From contig OX392527.1 of the NCBI GenBank assembly GCA_947623455.1, positions 13,140,001 to 13,204,000 on the forward strand: DNA of 64,000 nt, given 5' to 3'. The DNA comes from Mimachlamys varia. Its lineage: Eukaryota; Mollusca; Bivalvia; Pectinida; Pectinidae. The translations under genes and the position numbers were made by a program. Below the pieces are notes generated by a model. The model saw nothing but the letters and a program-made list of their open reading frames with translations. It was not told where the DNA came from and ran no database searches. How positions within the stretch are numbered: the stretch's first letter is position 1; every line of letters begins with the position of its first letter. Below, one piece after another: positions 10,633 through 21,990 of this stretch.

Positions 10633-13600
10633 AACCCAGATTCAATACCTTGTCCCTATAGGGAGGGCCACACACAACAACCCATGCTCACTACCTTGTC
10701 ACCACAGGGAGGGCCACACATAACAACCCAGGTTCACTACCTTGTTAACACAGGGAGGGCCACACACAACAACCCAGGCTCACTACCTTGTCACCACAGG
10801 GAGGGCCACCAACACAACAACCCAGGCTCACTACCTTGTCACCACAGGGAGGGCCACACACACACAATAACCCAGGCTCACTACCTTGTCACCACAGGGA
10901 GGGTCACACACCACAACCCAGGCTCACTACCTTGTCACCACAGGGAGGGCCACACACACACAACAACCCAGGCTCACTACCTTGTCACCACAGGGAGGGC
11001 CACCAACACAACAACCCAGGCTCACTACCTTGTCACCACGGGGAGGGCCACCAACACAATAACACTGGCTTACTACCTTGTCACCACAGGGAGGGCCACA
11101 CAACACAACAATCCAGGCTCACTACCTTGTCACCACAGGGAGGGCCACACACAACAACCCAGGCTCACTACCTTGTCAACACAGGGAGGGCCACACACAA
11201 CAACCCAGGCTCACTACCTTGTCACCACAGGGAGGGCCACACAATTCAACAATCCAGGCTCACTACCTTGTCACCACAGGGAGGGCCACACACAACAACC
11301 CATGCTCACTACCTTGTCACCACAGGGAGGGCCACACACACACAACAACCCAGGCTCACTACCTTGTCAACACAGGGAGGGCCAAACACACAACAACCCA
11401 GGCTCACTACCTTGTCACCACAGGGAGGGCCACACACACACAACAACCCAGGCTCACTACCTTGTCACCACAGGGAGGGCCACACAACACAACAACCCAG
11501 GCTCACTACCTTGTCAACACAGGGAGGGCCATACACGCAACAACCCAGGCTCACTACCTTGTCACCACAAGGAGGGCCATACAACACAAGAACCCAGGCT
11601 CACTACCTTGTCAACACAGGGAGGGCCACACACCACAACCCAGGCTCAGTACCTTGTCACCACAGGGAGGGCCACACAACACAACAACCCAGGCTACCTA
11701 CCTTGTCACCACAGGGAGGGTCACACAACACAACAACACAGGCTCACTACCTTGTCACCACAGGGAGGGCCACCAACACAATAACACTGGCTTTCTACCT
11801 TGTCACCACAGGGAGGGCCACACAACACAACAACCCAGGCTCACTACCTTGTCAACACAGGGAGGGCCACACACAACAACCCAGGCTCACTACCTTGTCA
11901 CCACAGGGAGGGCCACACAACACAACAACCAAGGCTCACTACCTTGTCAACACAAGGAGGGCCACAAACAACAACCCAGGCTCACTACCTTGTCACCAAA
12001 GGGAGGGCCACACAACACAACAACCAAGGCTCACTACCTTGTCACCACATGGAGGGCCACACACACACAACAACCCAGGCTCACTACCTTGTCACCACAG
12101 GGAGGGCCACACACCACAACCCAGGCTCACTACCTTGTCACCACAGGGAGGGCCACACAACACAACAACCCAGGCTACCTACCTTGTCACCACAGGGAGG
12201 GCCACACAACACAACAACCAAGGCTCACTACCTTGTCAACACAAGGAGGGCCACAAACAACAACCCAGGCTCACTACCTTGTCACCACAGGGAGGGCCAC
12301 ACAACACAACAACCAAGGCTCACTACCTTGTCACCACATGGAGGGCCACACACACACAACAACCCAGGCTCACTACCTTGTCACCACAGGGAGGGCCACA
12401 CACCACAACCCAGGCTCACTACCTTGTCACCACAGGGAGGGCCACACAACACAACAACCCAGGCTACCTACCTTGTCACCACAGGGAGGGCCACACAACA
12501 CAACAACACAGGCTCACTACCTTGTCAACACTGGGAGGGCCACACACAACAAACCAGGATCATTACCTTGTCAACACAGGGAGGGCCACCAACACAACAA
12601 CCCAGACTCACTACCTTGTCACCACAGGGAGGGCCACAGAATACATCAAACCAGGCTCACTACCTTGTCAACACAGGGGGGGCCACAGAACACAACAACT
12701 CAGACTCACTACCTTGTCACCACAGGGAAGGCCACACACACAACAACCCAGGCTCACTACCTTGTCACCACAGGGAGGGCCACACAACACAACAACCCAG
12801 GCTCACTACCTTGTCACCACAGGGAGAGTCACACACAACAACCCAGGCTCACTGCCTTGTCACCACAGGGAGGGCCACCAACACAACAACACAGAATTAC
12901 TACCTTGTCAACACAGGGGGGGCTACACACACCACAACCCAGGCTCACTACCTTGTCACCACAGGGAGGGCCACACACACAACAACCCAGGCTCACTACC
13001 TTGTCAACACTTGGAGGGCCACACACAACAACCCAGGCTCACTACCTTGTCAACACTGGGAGGGCCACACACAACAACCCAGGCTCACTACCTTGTCACC
13101 ACAGGGAGGGTCACACACACAACAACCCAGGCTCACTACCTTGTCACCACAGGGAGGGCCACACGAACACAACCCAGGCTCACTACCTTGTCACCACAGG
13201 GAGGGTCACACACAACAACCCAGGCTCACTACCTTGTCACCACAGGGAGGGCCACACACACAACAACCCAGGCTCACTACCTTGTCAACACAGGGGAGCC
13301 ACACACAACAACCCAGGCTCACTACCTTGTCAACACTGGGAGGGCCACACACAACAACCCAGGCTCACTACCTTGTCACCACAGGGAGGGTCACACACAC
13401 AACAACCCAAGCTCACTACCTTGTCACCACAGGGAGGGCCACACAACACAACAACCCAGGCTCACTACCTTGTCACCACAGGGAGGGTCACACACAACAA
13501 CCCAGGCTCACTGCCTTGTCACCACAGGGAGGGCCACCAACACAACAACACAGAATTACTACCTTGTCAACACAGGGGGGGCTACACACACCACAACCCA

Positions 13601-15213
13601 GGCTCACTACCTTGTCACCACAGGGAGGGCCACACACACAACAACCCAGGCTCACTACCTTGTCAACACAGGGAGGGCCACACACAACAACCCAGGCTCA
13701 CTACCTTGTCAACACTGGGAGGGCCACACACAACAACCCAGGCTCACTACCTTGTCACCACAGGGAGGGTCACACACACAACAACCCAGGCTCACTACCT
13801 TGTCACCACAGGGAAAGTCACACACAACAACCCAGACTCGCTACCTTGTCACCACAGGGAGGGCCACACGAACACAACCCAGGCTCACTACCTTGTCACC
13901 ACAGGGAGGGTCACACACAACAACCCAGGCTCACTACCTTGTCACCACAGGGAGGGCCACACACACAACAACCCAGGCTCACTACCTTGTCAACACAGGG
14001 GAGCCACACACAACAACCCAGGCTCACTACCTTGTCAACACTGGGAGGGCCACACACAACAACCCAGACTCACTACCTTGTCACCACAGGGAGGGCCACA
14101 GAACACATCAAACCAGGCTCACTACCTTGTCAACACAGGGGGGGGGGCACAGAACACAACAACTCAGACTCACTACCTTGTCACCACAGGGAGGGCCACA
14201 CACACCACAACCCAGGCTCACTACCTTGTCACCACAGGGAGGGCCACACACAACAACCCAGGCTCACTACCTTGTCACCACAGGGAGGGCCACCAACACA
14301 ACAACCCAGGCTCACTACCTTGTCACCACAGGGAGGGTCACACACAACAACCCAGGCTCACTACCTTGTCACCACAGGGAGGGCCACCAACACAACAACA
14401 CAGAATTACTACCTTGTCAACACAGGGGGGGCCACACACACCACAACCCAGGCTCACTACCTTGTCACCACAGGGAGGACCACACACAACAACCAAGGCT
14501 CACTACCTTGTCAACACAGGGAGGGTCACACACAACAACCCAGGCTCACTACCTTGTCAACACTTGGAGGGCCACACACAACAACCCAGGCTCACTACCT
14601 TGTCACCACAGGGAGGGCCACCAACACAACAACCCAGGCTCACTACCTTGTCACCACAGGGAGGGCCACCAACACAACAACCCAGACTCACTACCTTGTC
14701 ACCACAGGGAGGGCCATACACACACAACCCAGGCTCACTACCTTGTCACCACAGGGAGGGTCACACACAACAACCCAGGCTCACTACCTTGTCACCACAG
14801 GGAGGGCCACACACACAACAACCCAGGCTCACTACCTTGTCAACACAGGGAGGGCCACACACAACAACCCAGGCTCACTACCTTGTCAACACTGGGAGGG
14901 CCACACACAACAACCCAGGCTCACTACCTTGTCACCACAGGGAGGGTCACACACACAACAACCCAGGCTCACTACCTTGTCACCACAGGGAGGGCCACCA
15001 TCACACACAACCCAGGCTCACTACCTTGTCACCACAGGGAGGGTCACACACACAACAACCCAGGCTCACTACCTTGTCACCACAGGGAGGGCCACACACA
15101 CACAACAACCCAGGCTCACTACCTTGTCACCACAGAGGGGTCACACACACAACAACCCAGGCTCACTACCTTGTCACCACAGGGTGGGCCACCATCACAA
15201 CAACCCAGACAAC
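10633..15213. repeat. ~46-bp minisatellite, about 100 copies, stop-free in three forward frames
   Basis: The unit contains CAGGCTCACTACCTTGTCAC and CACAGGGAGGGCCACACA, with unit length varying from about 42 to 51 bp by gain or loss of CA/ACA steps. No forward frame of the unit contains a stop, so open frames of 366, 1141, 1461 and 1492 codons overlap each other in three frames. The peptide simply rotates through three periodic forms, which argues against coding. Blocks are duplicated at larger scale: about 12.78-13.09 kb recurs 659 bp downstream, and 11.92-12.09 kb recurs about 285 bp downstream. Confidence 0.95.
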
Positions 15214-15416
15214 TCCGCCAAATAATGTCTGCCAGAAGTGGCAATCTAACATGGTCGACCCTTTAGGCATTTTACCTTGTAACCAAGTTTCAAGAAAATC
15301 AGATAATATTTGTTGCAGTTATTGCATGGAAACAAAGTGTGACAGACAGACAGATGGGCGGATGGACAAACCCAAATTAATATCCCCTGTTTCGGTGAAA
15401 GCGAGGGATAAAAATA
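15214..15416. repeat. Dispersed repeat with hairpin terminus
   Basis: Directly after the 46-bp array comes TAACCAAGTTTCAAGAAAAT, then GACAGACAGACAGATGGGCG, ending in a hairpin whose arms TATCCC/GGGATA flank TGTTTCGGTGAAAGC. The layout (short motif, GACA-rich run, terminal hairpin) parallels the element ending at 8405. The family assignment is from memory only. Confidence 0.6.
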
Positions 15417-16299
15417 AAGGGACATCACAAGTTACACCACTATCAATGAATTTATTGCAATGAAAATATCATATTATAATGTTTTATCAATATCGCTTAA
15501 AAAAAGACCCTTGAAAAAACAAAACAAAAACAAAACATCCCATTACTTGATCATCCCTTGGGGCAAATTGGCCTTTAAGAACCAAGGGTAACCGCCATGT
15601 GAAATTTACAAATGGTCCATCCAGTATTTGAAACCTGTATATGTATAAGCATCATCAGCCTTTAATTTGTAAGCATCATCTTCAGCCTCACAAACTACTA
15701 TTCTCCATGCATCAGTGTCAGACTGTTTTTAATCTTCTATTTTTAATTTATTCTTTTTATTCTTTTATTCTTTCTAATGCAATATATTTTCTTTGCCTCT
15801 TTGAGCTGATGAACTATATTCTAGTGTATAGCCTACAGCTGTATATTGATTAAAATCCATACATTCTGTATCAATGTGAATAATTCATCATTACTGATAC
15901 TATGATTACATATCCTGGACTACAGCTGAAGTAATAAAATACTGTGGAGACATAATAAAATGACACGAGGGCAATCTGATACATCCATCAAGGCCATATG
16001 TCCTCTATTTCATTGAAACTATGTGTTGATCAGATGACAAGTGCAGTGTCACATTTGTTTGTAATATATATCATATACCTTTCATATTCCTACCTATTTC
16101 TTCTAATATAGGAAATCAATTTCAATGACATTATAATCATGATATCAAAATATTGTCATTATGAATGCTGTACATGGTAAAGTAAAATATAAATTGCTTC
16201 TCTTGAACATAATCATGTTATTGATGAGCATGATTCATGGAAATGAAGGCCTTGTAATTTTTGGTAAGAAATCTCTTTAAGAGTAAGCTCCCTGTCCGA
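15417..16299. other. AT-rich spacer, no gene recognised
   Basis: No motif-bearing frame, RNA gene or tandem register was seen. The 70-codon frame at 15641 is T-rich low-complexity sequence. Confidence 0.5.
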
Positions 16300-16362
16300 T
16301 GATGTTTTGGTTGATCGGTACTAGCTCACTCAGAGCAATGTCAATCTTCAGTTCCTGGGTTG
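16300..16362 (+). mobile_element. tRNA-SINE head remnant at the left edge of the 33-bp array
   Basis: GATCGGTACTAGCTCACTCA followed by GAGC resembles a tRNA A box / D arm. TTCCTGGGTT then follows at T-arm spacing. The 33-bp array starts exactly inside this T-arm-like sequence. Confidence 0.5.
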
Positions 16363-18375
16363 TCTGCTAGTCTGAGGTCCTGGGTTAGACTCCAGTCTGC
16401 TAGTCTGAGGTCCTGGGTTAGACTCCAGTCTGCTAGTCTGAGGTCCTGGGTTAGACTCCAGTCTGCTTGTCTGAGGTCCTGGGTTAGACTCCAGTCTGCT
16501 TGTCTGAGGTCCTGGGTTGTCTGCTAGTCTGAGGTCCTGGGTTAGACTCCAGTCTGCTTGTCTGAGGTCCTGGGTTGTCTGCTAGTCTGAGGTCCTGGGT
16601 TAGATCCCAGTCTGCTAGTCTGAGGTCCTGGGTTAGATCCAAGTCTGCTAGTCTGAGGTCCTGGGTTAGACTCCAGTCTGCTTGTCTGAGGTCCTGGGTT
16701 AGACTCCAGTCAGCTAGTCTGAGGTCCTGGGTTAGATCCCAGTCTGCTAGTCTGAGGTCCTGGGTTAGACTCCAGTCTGCTAGTCTGAGGTCCTGGGTTA
16801 GATCCCAGTCTGCTAGTCTGAGGTCCTGGGTTAGATCCCAGTCTGCTAGTCTGAGGTCCTGGGTTAGACTCCAGTCTGCTAGTCTGAGGTTCTGGGTTAG
16901 ACTCCAGTCAGCTAGTCTGAGGTCCTGGGTTAGATCCAAGTCTGCTAGTCTGAGGTCCTGGGTTAGATCCCGGTCTGCTAGTCTGAAGTCCTGGGTTAGA
17001 CTCCAGTCTGCTTGTCTGAGGTCCTGGGTTGTCTGCTAGTCTGAGGTCCTGGGTTAGATCCCAGTCTGCTAGTCTGAGGTCCTGGGTTAGATCCAAGTCT
17101 GCTAGTCTGAGGTCCTAGGTTAGACTCCAGTCTGCTTGTCTGAGGTCCTGGGTTAGACTCCAGTCAGCTAGTCTGAGGTCCTGGGTTAGATCCCAGTCTG
17201 CTAGTCTGAGGTCCTGGGTTAGACTCCAGTCTGCTAGTCTGAGGTCCTGGGTTAGATCCCAGTCTGCTAGTCTGAGGTCCTGGGTTAGATCCCAGTCTGC
17301 TAGTCTGAGGTCCTGGGTTAGACTCCAGTCTGCTAGTCTGAGGTTCTAGGTTAGACTCCAGTCAGCTAGTCTGAGGTCCTGGGTTAGATCCAAGTCTGCT
17401 AGTCTGAGGTCCTGGGTTAGATCCCGGTCTGCTAGTCTGAAGTCCTGGGTTAGATCCCGGTTTACTAGTCTGAGGTCCTGGGTAAGATCCCAGTCTGCTA
17501 GTCAGAGGCCGTGGGGTAGATCCCAGTCTGCTAGTCTGAGGTCCTGGGTTAGATCCCAGTCTGCTAGTCTGAGGTCCTGGGTTAGATCCAAGTCTGCTAG
17601 TCTGAGGTCCTGGGTTAGATCCCGGTCTGCTAGTCTGAGGTCCTGGGTAAGATCCCAGTCTGCTAGTCTGAGGTCCTGGGTTAGATCCAAGTCTGCTAGT
17701 CTGAGGTCCAGGGTTAGATCCCAGTCTGCTAGTCTGAGGTCCTGAGTTAGATCCCAGTCTACTAGTCTGGGGTCCTGGGTTAGACTCCAGTCTGCTAGTC
17801 TGAGGTTCTGGGTTAGACTCCAGTCTGCTAGTCTGAGGTCCTGGGTTAGATCCCAGTCTGCTAGTCTGAGGTCCTGGGTTAGATCCAAGTCTGCTAGTCT
17901 GAGGTCCTGGGCTTAGAATCCTTGTCTGCTAGTCTGAGGTCCTGGGATAGATCCCAGTCTGCTAGTCTGAGGTCCTGGGTAAGATCCCAGTCTGCTAGTC
18001 TGAGGTCCAGGGTTAGATCCCAGTCTGCTAGTCTGAGGTCCTGGGTTAGAACCAAGTCTGCTAGTCTGAGGTCCTGTGTTAGATCCCAGTCTGCTAGTCT
18101 GAGGTCCTGGGTTAGATCCAAGTCTACTAGTCTGAGGGCCTGGGGGTTAGAATCGTGGCCTACTAGTCTGAAGTCCTTGGTTAGAATTCTGGTCTAGTAG
18201 TCTGAGGTCCTGGGTTAGAATTCTGGTCTAGTAGTCTGAGGTCCTGGGTTAGAATTTTGGTCTAGTAGTCTGAGGTTCTGGGTTAGAATTCTAGTCTACA
18301 AGTCTGAGATCCTGGGTTATATACCTGCTGGCTCGAGATCCTAGTCAGAATGCTGGTCTACTAGTCAGAGGTCCT
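16350..18375. repeat. 33-bp minisatellite, about 60 copies, T-arm-like unit
   Basis: The unit contains GTCTGCTAGTCTGAGGTCCT and GGGTTAGATCCCA, with shorter 25-bp units interspersed. CTGGG-TTAGAT-CCCAG is a 5-bp stem with a 6-base loop, the shape of a tRNA T arm. Because 33 is a multiple of three, both strands carry long frames with 11-residue periodicity; these are not genes. A block around 16.63-16.99 kb recurs 454 bp downstream (thirteen 33-bp units plus one 25-bp unit). Confidence 0.93.
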
Positions 18376-18377
18376 AC

Positions 18378-20262
18378 ACAAATACACACAACAGTAGGCT
18401 TCTTATAATTAATACTTCACAGACACACACAACCCTAGGCTACTCAATACTACACAGATACACACAACCCTAGGCTACTCAATACTACACAGATACACAC
18501 AACCCTAGGCTGCTTAGTACTACACAGACACACACAACCCTAGGCTACTTAGTACCACACAGATACACACAACCCTAGGCTACTTAGTACCACACAGATA
18601 CACACAACCCTAGGCTACTTAGTACCACACAGACACACACAACCCTAGGCTGCTTAGTACCACACAGATACACACAACCCTAGGCTACTTAGTACCACAC
18701 AGATACACACAACCCTAGGCTGCTTAATATCACACAGATACACACAACCATAGGGTACTTAGTACCACACAGATACACACAACCCTAGGCTGCTTGATAC
18801 TACACAGACACACACAACCCTAGGCTACTTAGTACCACACAGATACACACAACCCTAGGCTACTTAGTACCACACAGATACACACAACCCTAGGCTACTT
18901 AGTACCACACAGATACACACAACCCTAGGCTGCTTAATATCACACAGATACACACAACCATAGGGTACTTAGTACCACACAGATACACACAACCCTAGGC
19001 TGCTTGATACTACACAGACACACACAACCCTAGGCTACTCAATACCACACATATACACACAACCCTAGGCTGCTTAGTACCACACAGATACACACAACCC
19101 TAGGCTACTTAGTACCACACAGATACACACAACCCTAGGCTACTTAGTACCACACAGATACACACAACCCTAGGCTACTTAGTACCACACAGACACACAC
19201 AACCCTAGGCTACTCAATACCACACATATACACACAACCCTAGGCTGCTTAGTACCACACAGAGACACACAACCCTAGGCTACTTAGTAACACACTGATA
19301 CACACAACCCTAGGCTGCTTAATATCACACAGATACACACAACCATAGGGTACTTAGTACCACACAGGTACATACAACCCTAGGGTAATCAATAAAACAC
19401 AGATACATACAACCCTAGGTTGCTTTGTACCACACAGATACACACAACCCTAGGGTACTTAGTACCACACAGATACACACAACCCTAGGGTACTTAATAC
19501 CACACAGATACACACAACCCTAGGGTACTTGATACCACACAGATACACACAACCCTAGGATACTAAATACCACACAGATACACACAACCCTAGGCTTCTT
19601 AGTACCACACAGATACACACAACCCTAGGGTACTTAATACCATACAGATACACACAGCCCTTGGGTACTCAATACCACATAGATACACACAACTCTCGGG
19701 TACTTGATACCACATAGATACATGTACACACAACCCTAGGCTGCTTAATACCACACAGATACACACAACCCTTGGGTACTCGATACCACATAGATACACA
19801 CAACTCTTGGGTACTCAATACCACACAGATACACACAACCCTAGGGTACTTAATACCACACAGATACACACAACCCTATAGCTAGGGTACTTAATACCAC
19901 ACAGATATACACAACCCTAGAGTACTTAGTACCATACAGATACACACAACCCTTGGGTACTCAATACCACACAGATACACACAACCCTAGGGTACTTAAT
20001 ACCACACAGATACACACAACTCTTGGGTACTCAATACCACACAGATACACACAACCCTAGGGTACTTAATACCACACAGATACACACAACCCTAGGCTTC
20101 TTAGTACCACACAGATACACACAACCCTAGGGTACTTAATACCATACAGATACACACAACCCTTGGGTACTCAATACCATACAGATACACACAACCCTAG
20201 GCTATTTAATACCACACAAATACACAAACTCTTGGGTATACTTATTGTACCAGGCAGAAACA
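18378..20262. repeat. 35-bp minisatellite, about 54 copies
   Basis: The unit contains ACACAGATACACACAACCCT and AGGCTACTTAGTACC with a 35-bp period. A marked block (AGGCTGCTTAATATCACACA with an ACCATAGGG neighbour) recurs 210 bp apart (six units) near 18.72 and 18.93 kb and again near 19.31 kb. The right half shifts to CCCTAGGG-containing units, showing local homogenisation. Confidence 0.94.
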
Positions 20263-20941
20263 CACAACCAAATGTTTTATATTATGTTTAATTTCACTTA
20301 AAATTTTGACAATCTCAAATATATATATACCTATTCCTAATGAGATTTGACTTCAAAAAATATCAGCAGGATAAATCTATATTGGATATTCAATGATACA
20401 TTCTCAAATGTAAGCACCACTGATGCACCAATCTTTTCTTCACTCTATGGTGTATGCCTATCTAGATTCCAATTTTGATCCCTCAAAAACATACAGGGAT
20501 CTGGACACCTTAACTAACACATTAATTAGTTTTACATTTTGAATCATCTAGGGAAGTCTAAAAATACTATTCTAGATTAACAAAGCTTCACGTTCTATGA
20601 CAGCACAATTTTAATAGTTATATATCCTTTCATAAGGAAGTGACCTACATTGTACACAGCTTGCCCCTCCTAGTAGTGTACTGAAGAAAACAAAGTCCAC
20701 CTGAGCAACAGACATTACTTGATGGACAAATATAGACACCCATTCTATATATTCCATCTATGCTGTTCTTTTTATCATTAAAAGCTGCATATACATGACT
20801 TATGTTCCTTACATCTGTACAAGGAAATGTGTTACATACATGGGTTGGAAACAGCTCATGCTGAGCAATCATATTGACTGATTACATGTGTATTTGTAAT
20901 TTGCACATACACATGGATGAGCTGAAATAACGAAGAAGCTA
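20263..20941. other. AT-rich spacer, no gene recognised
   Basis: Nothing but short frames is visible. The 75-codon minus frame at 20645-20872 has several cysteines but no recognised pattern or splice signals. Confidence 0.5.
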
Positions 20942-21535
20942 TAAGGTTTGTGACCTATTAGTTAAATACTGAACAAGGTTCGTGACCTGTAAGTTAAATA
21001 CTGAACAAGGTTTGTGACCTGTAAGTTAAATACTGAACAAGGTTTGTGACCTGTTAGTTAAATACTGAACAAGGTTTGTGACCTGTAAGTTAAATACTGA
21101 ACAAGGTTTGTGACCTGTAAGTTAAATACTCAACAAGGTTTGTGACCTGTAAGTTAAATACTCAACAAGGTTTGTGACCTGTAAGTTAAATACTCAACAA
21201 GGTTTGTGACCTGTAAGTTAAATACTGAACAAGGTTTGTGACCTGTAAGTTAAATACTGAACAAGGTTTGTGACCTGTAAGTTAAATATATGCTGAACAA
21301 GGTTTGTGACTTGTAAGTAAAATACTGAACAAGGTTTGTGACCTGTAAGTTAAATACTGAACAAGGTTTGTGACCTGTAAGTTAAATACTGAACAAGGTT
21401 TGTGACCTGTAAGTTAAATAATGAACAAGGTTTGTGACCTGTAAGTTAAATATATTGAACAAGGTTTGTGACCTGTAAGTTAAATACCCAACAAGGTTTG
21501 TCACCTGTAAGTTAAATACTCAACAAGGCTTGTTA
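20942..21535. repeat. 32-bp minisatellite, about 18 copies
   Basis: The unit contains ACAAGGTTTGTGACCTGTAA and GTTAAATACTGA at a 32-bp period. Units with CTCAAC in place of CTGAAC are clustered, as expected from unequal exchange. Confidence 0.95.
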
Positions 21536-21879
21536 TAAGCTGCCTGTTGGTCAAGCTTTAATTGTTTCTTTTTATAAATACAGCGCTGTAAAATATATTA
21601 TGTAAAATATAATTCCACCAGAATCTTTAATATTATAATCTTAAAAAATTAAGCTTTAACAATTGAACTGACAGCAGAAGAAATTTCAATTTCCTACAGT
21701 CAGAATAAATCTGTGTATTTGTGTAAAAAGCTCTGGATGCTTTCAAAGGTGTCTTACTGACTGTACATGCAGTGACTGACCTCAAAAGTAGGTCAAAGTC
21801 ATTAACATTCAGCAACCTGAAAGTTTGGTTTGTTGAATTTTCATCCTATTAACAGCTGTGGTTATTTTAAGGATGTGCC
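21536..21879. other. Spacer before the 60-bp satellite
   Basis: This is AT-rich sequence with no tandem register and no recognisable coding or RNA feature. Confidence 0.5.
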
Positions 21880-21990
21880 AGATTTTGGTGGTGGAGGAAA
21901 GTCAGTGTTCTTTCAAAGTGGAGAAAAACCACCAACCACTGGGCAGTACCTGGCAACTGTCACCGGCATAGGCCTCAAACCCGCAACTCA
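21880..21990 (-). mobile_element. SINE-like core (reverse orientation) leading into the 60-bp satellite
   Basis: GGAGGAAA, then GGAGAAAAACCACCAACCAC, then GGGCAGTACCTGG match in order the reverse complement of the conserved part of the SINE at 39.4 kb (GGAGGAAACC, GGAGAAAACCCAC, GGGCAGGT). Next come GGCCTCAAACCCGC and GTGGTGGAAC, where the reverse-strand B box and anticodon arm of such a SINE should be. The satellite unit is contained in this stretch. Confidence 0.5.

Noticed and set aside
10684..15463. Histidine/threonine/proline-rich repeat proteins of up to 1,492 residues
   Set aside because: The 46-bp unit has no stop in any plus frame. Three frames are open together and each peptide rotates through all three readings.
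16484..18197. 11-residue repeat proteins on both strands
   Set aside because: They are a by-product of the 33-bp unit. Opposite-strand frames are open simultaneously and no start or splice context was seen.
18378..20262. Possible CRISPR array or telomeric tract
   Set aside because: The repeats are contiguous with no unique spacers, the host is an animal, and CCCTAGG units do not follow a telomere hexamer register.
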